The position numbers were made by a program, and so were the translations under genes. Below are positions 49,701 to 62,200 of a DNA stretch of 64,000 bases, one piece after another. The notes under the pieces are model-generated. The model did no database searches and had not been told where the DNA came from. It saw nothing but the letters and a program-made list of their open reading frames with translations. This DNA comes from Alisma plantago-aquatica (Eukaryota > Streptophyta > Magnoliopsida > Alismatales > Alismataceae): the NCBI GenBank assembly GCA_963693085.1, contig OY856409.1, positions 302,460,058 through 302,524,057 on the forward strand, in the 5' to 3' direction. Each line of letters starts with the position of its first letter. Position 1 is the first letter of the stretch.

Positions 49701-50100
49701 CAACCCCACAACTATCCAACATTACATCAATGATATCTTCTGGAACTGGTTTGTTCACATCTACATCATCGAAGGCAATTGCTTCTTCCACACAAGAACT
49801 ACTATCGATATCCACTGATTTCATGTTTGAAATCTCTCCATGCCAATGTCATTCTATATAGCCTTGTACAATCTTGTTGCACATGACTTGATTTTTGATA
49901 TCGTCATCAGTACTGACTTTCAAGTTGTTACCGCAATGCCTACATTGGACAGTAGAACCTAACTCCAGGTTGTTTCCTATATTCCTCGGCAAATCTGATA
50001 AGCTGATCAAGACCAGAAATAAACTTTGGGGTACAACAAATTGGAATGGACATCCATGATCTATCCATTCTATGATCAAAGAGAAAATAAGTATATGTTA
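46800..50100 (-). pseudogene. tnp2: CACTA TNP2-type transposase, decayed
   Basis: DDE-type CACTA transposase that would cut and rejoin element ends. In order on the minus strand: zinc-ribbon association domain (CRHCGNNLKVS... HWHGE; 50000-49830), Transposase_21 core (LPEGNELPISTYELNKLL; CPKCGASRYK; WPVMLIIYNLPPWLC; IFWDLPYWSSLAVR; 49530-48250), DUF4218-like block (LIGLKSHDCYTLMQQ; 48165-47560) and DUF4216-like block (GFDINGFSYYTKCQ; 47398-47050). From 50079 to 47566 the frame is collinear but holds stops at 49849, 49531, 49300, 48730, 48691, 48199, 47803 and 47566; 49849 and 49300 sit where the family has Trp. One frameshift falls between 47566 and 47398, with another stop at 47048. It cannot make full-length protein. 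Confidence 0.85.
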
Positions 50101-50182
50101 GGGTCTAGGGTTAAAAGATTAGGGTCTACAATTAAAAGATTGGGGTTTAATGTCTTATATATATAAATGTGTACCACCTATC

Positions 50183-50383
50183 CCATTCTTGAACACCTAA
50201 TCTCACTCGTAAGTGTATAATGTGTATTGGGTTTTAAAGAAAATTTGGGCAGCATTTCCCCGCTGTTCTCCAAGTACATATGTACTTAGAGAATAAATAG
50301 GGAATTGTTGTCGAAATTTTCTTGAAAACCCAATACATATTATACACTTACATCCTAAGTGAGATTAAGTATTCAAGAACAGT
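50183..50383. repeat. 200-bp hairpin upstream of tnp2
   Basis: 50183-50256 pairs with 50314-50383 (ttcttgaacacctaatctc against gagattaagtattcaagaa), and the interior also pairs around aagtacatatgtactt at ~50281. Near-continuous arms of ~100 bp. It lies just upstream of the tnp2 5' end and may be a small MITE nested in the CACTA or a promoter-proximal hairpin. Confidence 0.7.
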
Positions 50384-50514
50384 CCCAAATCGGGGACTAT
50401 CTAAGATTTACTCCTAATGAGTAGATCTCAGACAGGTTTCTAGGTCAACAACACAATTTAGAAATTTACGTTTAGAATCTTCTAATCAAATATCTCATAT
50501 ATGCATTTAGTTTA

Positions 50515-50645
50515 CAATTCATCACAATCTCATTACAATTCATCACAATATAATTTTAGGGTTTACAATTCATCACAATCTCATTACAATTCATCACAAT
50601 CTCATTACAATTCATCACATTCTCATTACAATTCATCACAATATA
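50515..50645. repeat. 20-21-bp minisatellite
   Basis: About six units of ATCTCATTACAATTCATCAC (variants: atataattttaggg, attctc). Non-coding part of CACTA element 2. Confidence 0.85.
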
Positions 50646-50892
50646 TTATGGATTACAAATAATTTTCAATTCCAATAAAATACATAGTTACATATATGCA
50701 TTTTCATATAATCATCACAATATAATTAGATTTAGGAAAAAAACATATTAGAATATATACATAATTCCAACTCTAATCAAATACATTACATGCATTTTTA
50801 TCACAACAATATGATCAATGCAAAAAAAAGTAGAGAAGGACCAACCTTGTCGGAGGGAAGAAGGTAGAGGCGGCAGCGGCTCTGGCTAGAGG

Positions 50893-51155
50893 AACAGCTA
50901 GCAGCGACGACGACTAAGTGACGGTGGCCAGAGGAGCAGCTATCAGCGACGACGGTGGTTGGAGGAGCAGCTAGCAGCATGGACAGTGGTGAAGGAGCAG
51001 CTAGCAGTAGGGACAGCTATTGGAGGAGCAACTAGTAGTAGGGAAGGTGGCGGAGGACCAACTAGCAACAGGGATGAAAGTTGGAGGAGAAGCTAGCAGT
51101 AGGGATGGCAGTGGACCAATAGGGACGGCGGCAGTGGAGGACCAACAGGGTCGGT
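50893..51155. repeat. 30-bp degenerate minisatellite
   Basis: Eight or so units of ~30 bp around GGAGGAGCAGCTAGCAGTAG. The 30-bp period makes an open low-complexity frame on the minus strand, which I do not treat as a gene. Confidence 0.75.
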
Positions 51156-51756
51156 GGCGGTGGACGAAGTCGTTGGAATCGTCATAATTGCCAGACGTAG
51201 TGAAATTGTGATGAAATAGAGAATGAAGAAGAGTCTGTTTCACATGGGTGCGATTAAGTTTTCCATAGTCATCAGTTGTTTTAGAAACAGACACCTAAGT
51301 TTGTTTTAGTTGTCAATTTCAACATATAACAACCGATGTCTATTCAAATATGCAAAAAAAAATCTTCTTGATTTACAACCATAGTTGTTGGTTGGGAACC
51401 TATAATTGACACCTAATATGTGAAAAGTTTTTCGTGGGGACAAAGCGCGAACACATCCTCGTCGGTTCGTGTACTCGAACTGATGATAAATATGGGGATG
51501 AATTTTGTCTCGCAAAGGATCTTTCGTTGTCGGTTCTTTACAAAACAACCGACGCCGATTTGAAAATTTTTGGAGGCAAATATTTTTTCCTGAAATTTTG
51601 TATTTCGTGGGTGATTATGGACATCGTTTTTTGTCAAACAACAAATGTTATAGAAAAAGTGATACCCGTGTCTTTTGTAAATTGGCCGACCTTCACATAT
51701 AGGTGTCAGTTATCATTTTAAGCCGACATTGTATCATTTGGCGTCAGTTTTGTATG

Positions 51757-51786
51757 TGACGTTATCAGTCATTTTTGGTAGTAGTG
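51757..51786 (-). repeat. CACTA 2 terminal inverted repeat, right
   Basis: Inward reading CACTACTACCAAAAATGA followed by CTGATAACGTCA. Next to the TTT duplication at 51787-51789. Confidence 0.8.
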
Positions 51787-51789
51787 TTT

Positions 51790-54580
51790 AAGGGAGTTCT
51801 ATTCAGATTATGGTGGGTAGTAATTATATATTTGTTAGCAACATGAACATGCCATAAATAGTGAGCAAACATAATTAGGTACGGACACCATTACACGTTG
51901 AAGAGAGTTAGCTAGTATTAATTAAGTTGCCTCTTTTAATGAGTTGAATGTAAATCATTGTGAGTATTGATTATGAAGTTTAAAAAAATTCAGGGTAGAT
52001 TGTATGTTCATCTAATTACTTTGTTTTCATAGTAAACTTCATGTTGCATACTTGCTTTCTTACTTTTAGTTGTGTTATTTTTCTTAACACTGAATATGTA
52101 CATCCACAAAAGGAGACCAGAGATAATTTTAAAAATGGCATAGAATCGTGATTTTCGCTTTAATCAAATTTATATCTTCTAGCGGTTTTAATTAAATTAA
52201 TATGCTACTGAACGCGAACCCTTCAAATTAAAATATTCCCCAACATATTCTTTAATCTATTTAGTTTTATTTTTATCACATTTTTTATAATTTTTTTTGT
52301 TGATTCTTATACTAATTTTCTTTGCCACATATAATAGAGAATATGGATATGCATAATTTTGGTAATCACATAACTAAGAGATAAAGAGAGTAGCCCATAT
52401 TTTTTTGGTTCTATTTTCTTATATCAGTTTGTAAGTAAATTATTATACTATTTATAAATATGAGAAAAAATCCACTTTGGATATATTTTTTTGTCAATCG
52501 ACAATGAGATCATTAACATGAATCAAATGGTTTCAACGATGATTGCCCAAACTGAAATTGAGTCGTTATGAATTTTAGGCAACTATTTCTTATAGAACGT
52601 GCTTTTGTTTGATTGTGTCACTAATGATAAGAACACAAATATATGTGTACATGATGCATTATAAAAGACAAATATTTAATAATTTATATTTTATACACAT
52701 ATAGATGTAAATATTATATATAAATTATTGTAGTATTAATAAATTTGAGAAGAAAAAGTGATTTTGTTGTTAACCTTTTGCCGAACGAGAATGAGTTTAT
52801 CAGCATGATTGAAATTTTTTGGAAGTTGATTGCTCAAATTTGAAATTAGATCAGTTCCATTTTTTAAAATTAGGATAACCTTTTACAATGTATTTTTCTT
52901 CTATTGTCACTAAAGATAAGATATATAAACAAACACGATATTCAATAAATTTCGAAATTTAAATAAATTGCATTTTATAGTCATATATTAGACAAATTCA
53001 ATTACAATGCACATGCTTAGCACATGTCTTCTGCTAGCTCTACAGGGTGATAGAAAGAAGGATGTATCTGTAATGTTGAGTGACGACTGACACATCATGG
53101 AAAGTAACAAAATTTTCTCATTTAAAAAATGTCATTAATAAGGATGTCTGGCTCTGAGTGTTTAAAAGAGATACACATTTTTCTTTTACTACTGGACAAT
53201 AAAGACCAATATATTCTAGTTGAATATCTTCTCAACAGTACGGCTCACCCCCATCCAATGGGGCTGTACATGGACATGGGTATTCCCGCATACCCCAAAA
53301 CCCATACCCTCTATATCCAAATTTTTATAACTATGTAACCGCTTATCCTTATACCCGCGTACCGCCTCTCACTGGGTATGATTATGGTGATGTATGTATC
53401 TGTACCCTATATACCCATATATCTAATTATTATATTTTTTATATAAATAAATTATATTAGCATGTAATGGTGCATATGTAGATCTCACATATGGCAAATA
53501 TAAGTACCTTAAATTAGTAAGCATTTATATTAGGATGTAGTGGTCCATATTATAACGCTCATATTTGGTTAATTTAAGTTGCTCACAATAGTAAAATAAA
53601 TAGATCTATTAAACCTCAAGCACCTTCATAGCCACAATTCACATTTCATCAAATGAAGGACATAAAATCATATTCTCATTTTTATGATCTTTCCTCACTG
53701 TCTTAAATGATGTTTCTTCATTACAGGTTTAGAGATATGTTACACATTGTTGGCAACACTTTTTCTCCCAATCTTATCAAGTCAACATAATTTTCAAGGT
53801 CAATGTTGAGTGTCTAATATATATTAACATAATAGTCAAACTATGTAATATTCACCAACAAAGACAACAATAATCATTTATTTATTTATTTATTTTGATT
53901 TAGTTGTATCAACGTACTAGTCTTAGTTGTCCATTTTAAGTTAACATATTATTTAATCATCAAATACTATATTTTTACAACAAAGAATGTATTTGATTCC
54001 ATAACAATACTAATATCACAATTAATGTGGTACTTTATTGTATCTTTAAGTTTTTAATGTGTTATTGTGGAAAGTTTATCCACAACTGTATGTATACCCA
54101 CCTATCTTCCATATACCTTGCGATTATGTGAATACAGATGGTTAGATAGTTGGTTTGTTAGAGAGAGGTCCCAGGATCGAGCCCAGGCCACGGGATGAAT
54201 AGAATGGCCATTTTCAAAAAAAAAATACAGGTATAACTTTTGAAAAAATAGGCACATACCCATATCCATACTCGCTTAGGCTCTGATTGGTTTGTCGTAA
54301 TTATTTCTGAAAACTTATGAACTAGAGTTTCTTAAGTAGTTTTTCATGATTAGTTAAAAGTAAAATTTGAAACTTGAGTTCCATGACTTCCGATGAGTTA
54401 CAAATTTATGTACAAAACACAATTTTTGAGTTCCCTTTTAAAAAGAACAAAAAGAGAGTTCCGAGAACATTTCTTATATAATTATATTTTTCATTCATCA
54501 TGACACATGTAAGACATTTATGACTAGAAATATTAGCGGTGTGGATATATATCATTGCTCAAACCATAAAATAATATGAA
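51790..54580. other. AT-rich spacer without genes
   Basis: No domain seen. 53241-53420 has GGGTATTCCCGCATACCC-type words and 54240-54290 has related ones (acatacccatatccatact), as in some hAT-type non-autonomous elements. 53456-53605 is a diverged ~73-bp tandem duplication. 53879-53897 is an (ATTT)n run. 54165-54215 (ggtcccaggatcgagccc) is weakly tRNA/SINE-like. Confidence 0.4.
53241..54290. mobile_element. Possible hAT-like non-autonomous element
   Basis: Clusters of 'ACCCATACCC / GGGTAT' words lie near both edges. They resemble the subterminal composition of grass hAT-type elements (GGGCATGGGTA...CCCG). Terminal repeats and an 8-bp duplication could not be fixed by eye. Confidence 0.2.
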
Positions 54581-57500
54581 AAAATAGTATACACTATGAT
54601 CACACTATGTAAACTGTTTTACACTATAACCACCACTATCAGTACAATTTACAAAATAAAAAATACAAACATCATAAAAAAGAAACAGACCGCACTATAT
54701 GAAAACAATGTGATTTACCTAACATATTATTATTCCTCATGCTTAACCAGTATGATGTGAAAATGATAATTAATGATAACCATACAAGATCATATAGTAA
54801 AAATTCCCTACAAAATTAATGTAAAAATTAATACTCTACATTGTGTTAAACAGTGATGAACGAAACCATATATTTACAAGCACATGAAATACATATATTA
54901 TTACGATACTTTGTACACAGAAAGTGAAATAAAAATAATGTGATGTGGTTTCAATCATAATATTTTTATTAAGATTATAAATGTACCATAATAAAAATAT
55001 TTTTCTAAGGTTGTATTATAATCACTTGTTAAGGTTATTATGATTTAAGAATATCATGGTTTTTGACAGATATAATTCTTTGTCTTTGTCATATTTATTT
55101 ATTTATATTGCACATTAAAAATTAATAAAAATTTTAATGATTTCCATATCTATATTATATAAGAAGGCCCGTTTTGTATTACTTCTGCAATTTTTCACAC
55201 AATTTTTTGAAATTACAGAATGGTCCTTTGATATGAGAAAATAACCAGAGGAGTTCACTATAATTATAACACAATTTTATTGCAGAAGAGATCGTCCGAA
55301 ATCGTTTTGCCGACTATGGGCATGTTTGGTTTCCTGGATTTTGCCGTATTGGATTATATTTTGGCATCCATTTGCAGAAAGTTTATGTTTGGTTTACATG
55401 ATTCCAGAAACGAGGCTAATCCCGGTATTTCTAAACATAATAGTAATCCCGCATTTTGGTTTCCATGAAAATTTTCCCGGATGCCAAAATTCAACTGTGG
55501 CTGGCCCGTGGAACCAAAAAAAATTAAATCATATATTTTAACAAATCCAGAAAACCAAACATAAAATTTGTGCAGAATTTCGACAATTCAATATTTTGTA
55601 AGCAAACGTGCCTTTTGCGTCGGTCGGTGTTAGGGTTCTGCCACCAAAGTTACGGAAGCAGGAGGAGCGCAACTCGAATTACTTCATAGGCGCATAGGTG
55701 GGCCAGAAGATCCTCAACGTTGGGCAACATCAGCAGCCTTAGGGGCCGTTTGGGGAGGAGCATTGAGAATGTCGGTAATTTATATATAAACAGGCATCTA
55801 TGTCGAATAGAAACCACACGACTTTTAATCCGGTAGTTACCTACACACATTTGTTGCGTTTAGAATCCTGCCATGTCCGGCGGAATTCACAATAAACGCC
55901 TCCGCTCCGGTTATTTGCCCGTTCGGTAAAGCGGTTGAGTTCATCGCTTCCCACTGCGTCATTTTGACGTGGTTGATTTGATCGCTCTTAGCCGCTGGAG
56001 TCACATAGTAATCAACATTTACGGAATGGTGTCTAGCAGCAGATCCCACTGGTGTTAGGATACGTCAGCGATTGACCTGCTCGTACTTATTTTCAGGCTG
56101 CCCGCGTCCATAAGTCTCTGCCGGCCACTCCCAACAGCTTTGCCGAACAAAGCCTATATACAATTTGAAAGGTTACGGGCTGGTACCAGCAAGCTATTTA
56201 CAGTATTAATAGCTGCACGGTGCTGCGGCCAGTAGTTATCTAGATGGCCCCTTGAGGTCCCGTTTGGATGATGCAATTCGTGGTGGTATTGTAATATAGT
56301 ATGGTATTTTAAGTACCGCAATCACAATGTTGTCATTTGAAAATAGTAGGAAGTATTTACAGAATTCCGGTAGTCAGGCCTCCGGAATTTGTCCCATTCA
56401 ATCACGGAACTCTTACGGTATGTTTGGTCCACAGGATTCTGAGTAGGATGTGACTTGAATTCTGCTACTATTCCTAATCCTATGTTTGTTTGCACAAAAA
56501 CAATAGAAGGATAGTACTCTGACGGTAAAAAGAGTCCTGACGAAAACGGATTCAAAGTTCGGCCCTCCCCCCTAGTATTGCTAGCGTGGTATACACACCT
56601 CAGGCCCAATCGCTCTCCTGACACCTGGCCCTAGCTTTGGTTCTCCGCTTGCTACAACATCTGATTTTCTTGCCCTAGCTTCACCTTGGCTCAGCCCACC
56701 CCTCCTTGTTAGCGGTGGGTGATGCTCATTCCCCTCCGTTTCACGCTACCAAGCTTAACCCTTCTTTGTTTATCTTCTTCTACGACTTCGTTCATTTGTA
56801 TGAAGCTTCTCTCAAGGTCAACTCCATGTCAGTTTCATCCTATTCACGACGTGATGCTTCCACAGTTGTCAAGGCTAAATTGATCAGAATAGTGTCGTTG
56901 ATCACTACAAATATTATACTAAGGAAGAGTGTGTTCAGATGCTCATCAGCCAGGTATGGTGTAGTGGTAAATTTTCTTTTTTTTACAGTACTCCAATTCG
57001 TTAAGTTTCAATTAATGACAGTATACGGTATTACACCTAGGCCCAGTTTGCCCGCTTGCATTGTAAATCCCGATAATATGGTAGTAGGCATCATTATTTT
57101 TGTGGTGGAATGACAGATGAGACGTACACGACATGTGGACATCACAGTGAATCTGCTGAGAAAAAAGATGAAACATGGCAAGAGATCAGACAGGAGATGA
57201 ACTTTGTCAATACCCCTCAGGCCTCCATTATCATAACGTTGATTACAGAACGGTAGTTACGAGTCCCACTTATAACATAATGGGCCTTCGATAACTATGT
57301 AAATTACCAGGATTTAACAAATCTGCGGCCAAATTAGGCCTAAGAAACTTTTTAACATTGCTGCATCCGCCACAATGATGCAAATTTGGTTTAGAAAAAG
57401 TTTCAATATTACGGCTCTTTGCAAAGCTATGTGTTATCTAAATCAAAATTCATAAGGTAACTTTTTGTTAGAAAAAAGTCATCAATTTACATATCAAAGA

Positions 57501-59297
57501 GTATTAAACAATGATAGATGGCTTGTACACAGCAAGTTGGGCGTAAGCTTTTAATTTGACATTGTTAAATGATTTGTGGTTATTCACATCCAGATTTAAT
57601 TGTGCTAGATAAAGCTGGGATTATTCATGGTAAAGAAGTATATCAAGAAGGAGACGGAGTGCCAATAACACGTGTGAACTAACAACGAAAGCAAGGATAG
57701 AAATCCTTTCCAATTGTACATCCAAACGTAGGATGGAAAACTTAAGCTCCTATCCCTTACGTGTATCATCCTAGCTATTTTAATGATGTATCCCATCATA
57801 ATCCTTTCCTTTAAACCAAACATGCACTTAAAGTACGCCATATTCAGCGTGATTTTGGAATGCCGAAGGCCACAAACGCGAGGGTTTAGGCCCTAACCTC
57901 CCTGATACCCGCGACACCTATCACCACCTGCCTCATCTGATCCATCTCCCCCTACCATCTCCTCCTTCTTCGCCTCTCTTCCTTCACCCACCGTCCTTCT
58001 TCCTTCTCCGTCGGTCTTTGGGGTGTTCGTGCTCGCTGCGATTCGGGATCCCAGTGATGATGACACTTGGTGGATCGCTGGTGATCTACGTTGCTCCTGG
58101 ACCGAGGTCAACTTACCGTTGAACAGGTATTTTCTGTCTTGCTCCTCATCTTCTTAGCCTACGTCAACACATAATCATCAAGAGCATGCTGGACCCACTG
58201 ACCAAGCTCAGAGGGGGCTCACCTCCTTTACCAACGACCAACTTGCTCAATCACTCCGTCAGTTTCGAGTCGACAACTGGATCGCTCCAGCCGAAAATGC
58301 CTTGAAGAGGGTTGTCAAAGGCAGTGGAGGATGGGCTATGCTTTGCTGGTTCTGACGGCCGGGGTGGTTGGGATGGGTGTATTGGCTATGTATTTTCATA
58401 ATTGCTTTTATCCAAATGAAGTAATGAAAAATTGCTACTTTGTTAATCGGGCAGTTGGAATATCGTAATTCATTAACTACTGGAGTAGTTAAAAAGGGCT
58501 CACCCAAACAGCCATCTGGTAGCCAACTCTCTAATCTTCTCATGATCATTTTCAGTCTGCTCGCCCTCTAGGTCCTAGCGGCTATGTTTTTGTGGCACCT
58601 AGAGTAAAGTCTGCAAGACACCTCCCTTGAGAGTCACAGCTCGAGTCCTAGCATAGAATAGGAACAACTTTTGTGCTGCCCACAATGTTGCTGCTAATGG
58701 AACCTTCTTCCAAGGCCACTGTTGTTTCCGCTATTTCTGATTGATCACTCATTTCCACTAAATCTTTAAATTTTACATCTAACTGTCGATTTCATAGATT
58801 TTCTGTAGCAAGTTCTTTTTTTGTCTTGTGATTCTATGGCTTTTGTGTGTGGTGTTGTTGTTTATCAATACATATGTTAGGATTTTTTAGTGTTGTGCCC
58901 GAACATGTCTCTGTAGTGGTAAATTCTATAGATCTAATTATTATATGTTTACTTTTACACGTGCATCATGTAAGATGCGTTCTTATTATCTTATTCGCAA
59001 TTAGCGTGATATCTCTGTTAGAGTTCATGGATTGAACTTTATGACGTCTAAAATAAGGCATATTTCTATGTGTGCTTAGTCTGTTAAAAGTTATATTTTG
59101 GTTGCCGATATCATATATGTGATGAATTTGTTGTATTTTATTTGTCACTTCTATTCTTATTGAATAGTTAGTACTCGATGCATACTTGAGTATGTATCTG
59201 GCATAATCTTCATGAACCCCATTCAATGCTGACCAAGAATTTTAGTTTTTGATTCAACATTTAGATAATTGGAAGTTCCATCTTCTATGCATCAAAG
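54581..59297. repeat. 12.2-kb tandem unit, copy 3, right remnant (loop plus right arm)
   Basis: 54581-55510 is the reverse complement of the copy 1 loop (about 4906-5850). It runs directly into right-arm sequence, which continues to 59297. The arm stops at a junction (atgcatcaaag|tggtgg) about 70 bp short of where copies 1 and 2 end. No 9417-12239-type segment follows. Confidence 0.8.
55148..59297 (+). mobile_element. Helitron-like element on the plus strand, 5' part
   Basis: It starts A|TCTATATTATATAAG at 55148 and runs without a break through 376 bp of 5' sequence into the arm, to 59297. Its 3' terminus (hairpin, CTAG) is missing. Copies 1 and 2 lack this 5' part on their right arms, which is how the inverted loop of copy 3 is recognised. 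Exon-like piece at about 56700-56955, ending CCAG|GTATGG. Confidence 0.55.
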
Positions 59298-62200
59298 TGG
59301 TGGTATTGTTAAAAGTGGATGAGTTATGTGACCTAATGAATTTGATAACCTTACCTCCAAATAATGACGTAAACCTTTTTATATCCAACTAGACTCTAAA
59401 AGATGTATGTAATGGGATTGGTTGACTTTAGTTAATATTTCTAAAATTAGTTCAATATGATAATCCTTCATGATACTCTTACACTTGAATAGTGATTACT
59501 AATCACGTTTATGATCATGTCTAGTCTTGTATGAAAATTTTGAGAATGTCTATGTGTGGATAGTGGCATATCTTTGTAATATTATTTGCATGTTGAGATG
59601 ATATGTAAGAGGAGAAATATCCTTTTTTTGTCTTGAGTAAGGCTAATGTCCCATGAATAAATATGTTGGCCTTATTGTAGCCAAATATGATATGGTGGTT
59701 CTCGTTATGGTCGAGAATGGTTTCATGGACCTTGTTGTCGACAAGATTGACATGTGTGGTCTTATGGTGGTCAAAGATGGATATGTGTACCTTGATTTAG
59801 TATCTTGATATGTGTTTTATACATTTTATATATTTTGGAATTGCAATACTAAATTTATTTCTGAAATACTTGTAGACACTTTGTATGTGTCTTGATTGAT
59901 GGAGTCAAAAATACCTAATTTATTTAAATAACTAGTGAAACCCTAATCATGTAGTGCCATGTTATGTAGATCCATTCCATTGTTAGGATTTTCTAGATGG
60001 TGAAATGAGTATTCCTCTACTAGAAACACAGAGTTGTAACTATTGAATATATGGATGGTTTTTAGGAAGGCTACAGTCACACTTTGGTAGGAGAATGGCT
60101 ACGGTCATATCTCTCTTATTTATATGTGTGATGTCAATTGAGGATAGATGCAGTTGTACCTCATATGATTGAGTTTGTAAACTGTGGTTACTAATGTTGT
60201 GACCTATATACCAAGGGAGGACTAGGTTGTTTTGCAGCTTGATTCATATGTTGCTGCGACCGACTCATACTGACATAGGCAGATGAGATCTTAAGATTCC
60301 TACTCTCCTAGTTCTTGTATGGAATGGATTTCAACTTAGAAGTGGGATGTTGGAGTCTGAGTGGTATACCTCAAACTCCCCAAGGCAATAATGTAATACA
60401 TAACTCAATCGTGTAGTATATCTATTTAGGTTTAATTAAGGAATCACATGGATGTGCAATTGTATTTATTTACTTCTTGCAAATATTTTTTATGTTTCCT
60501 ACTTGGTACATGTAAGCGTATGGTTCAAGTACATACACGGTATTGTCCTTTGTATAGACTGAATATACATCCATGTGAAGAGATTTTATATTTTCTCAAT
60601 ATACATATCCAGTTATGAGAATTATTACTTGATGCATATATTTTTTGTAATGATATTTATATGTTCATTAATCTACCTCTAGATAAGTTGGTCATAATAT
60701 GCTTTTAAGTGATAGAATGTTAGTTTTGTTATATAATATCGTCAACATCATAGGTGTCACCCGTGGTTATCCACATATTTTTAGGTATATTGGAGCAATA
60801 AAATGTTGATCAAGATGTAATAAGAAATAATATAGTTAAGTCTAGAGTGTCATTGTACTCTCACTTTCCTGAGTGATGTATGTGTAGTTTATGAGCTACA
60901 TGTTAGGTTGTTTTATGGGATGCTTTCTTACAAATATGAGTTGTAAGTTGAGATAACACATTTATCATGTTTTAGTTGCTTGAATATATTTCATGTTGTA
61001 ATCTTACTTTGAAAATTTTAATAAAGGAATTTTAGTTTGTGATCTTAGCATGTCCTCTTCTGGAATGGATCTAATATAAGGAAATAAATTTGTCATAAAA
61101 TTCATGTGAAGTGTGGTAGATGTTGTAATCATATCTTTATGTGGATCATCTTATGTAGATTTGTTTGCTCAATTTTTGATAGATATTAGATTTAAGTTGA
61201 ATTTTGGCTAAGGATTTATCCCAATGGTTAATTAAAGTTTGATTATCATGATGGGTCCTTACAATGTTATATGTCACTAATTGAATGAATTATTAAAAAA
61301 TTTGATCACACATTAATCATATGTATTAGGATTATTTTAAACTTAATTTATTTGCACTTCAATTTATTACGACACAAGTGGTTCAGGTTACACCTACATC
61401 AATTTGTGAAGTGTTTAACCTAGGTTTATCATCACGGTAGCAAGTTAGTGAAAATGGCAACAAACATGATCATTTAATATTTTTCAAACCTAATTACTAT
61501 CGTCCATTATTCATGGTCACCACTTTAGGTAAGTAAAATTTCAAAATGCCACACTTACTTTATTTAGACTTCACACGGTCATCTTAGATGAGTTCATTCA
61601 TTATCTTAGTTAGGTGATCATTATATCCAAAATTTATTGGTTGAGGTAGTAAGATTCAGTTAATGCATCTATCATTGTGCTCAAACAACCCTTATAGTTG
61701 AATTACAACCTAGAGTCCATGACTCCAGCCCTTAAAAGGTTTAACATAATAAGTCGATCTAAGCAACGTCAAGGTACAAGGATTACTTATATATATATTT
61801 TAGTTCATAAGTCAAACATCTAATTAAATGTTTGTAACATACTTGAATATACGTATATAGGCTAACCCTTCCTTCTTCAAGACTCTTATCTGACTTTGTT
61901 AATAACTAGTACCTATGTACATTGTTCAAAACACATGAGGAATAATTATAGTCAAATAGTATCATGTATTCATAGATAGCCTTTAAACATGATATTTGAA
62001 AGATAAAATAACCATGATACATGCAAAAATATGATTTGAGGTGAAAATATATCTAATAATGGGTTTGGGTCCAAATTGACACTTTAGAATACACATAGGA
62101 ATATAAGAAAAAATAAATCAAAATGATATGTGTCCTAGTGTCATAATAGAGTAATTGAGTGGATTCGATACATTAGATATAGGCTTAATACACTAGTAGT

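Larger units (their letters stand above)
42459..51786. mobile_element. CACTA element 2, complete ends
   Basis: A 9.33-kb element. The left end is CACTAGTACAGAAATG; the right end read inward is CACTACTACCAAAAATG. Flanked by the 3-bp duplication TTT (42456-42458, 51787-51789). Subterminal arrays of CGGTTATTAGTATAAAAC-type words lie at 42640-42870, with variants at 51290-51760. It carries two decayed genes on the minus strand: a TNP2-type transposase (about 46800-50100) and a second protein with Transposase_24-like and C48 blocks (43348-46492). Confidence 0.85.

Noticed and set aside
50515..50645. CRISPR-like array
   Set aside because: Repeats are contiguous with no unique spacers, in plant DNA. 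It is a minisatellite.
42459..51786. Pairing the right CACTA end (51786) with the left end at 38587
   Set aside because: The bases after 51786 are TTT, matching the 3 bp before 42459 and not the AAC before 38587.
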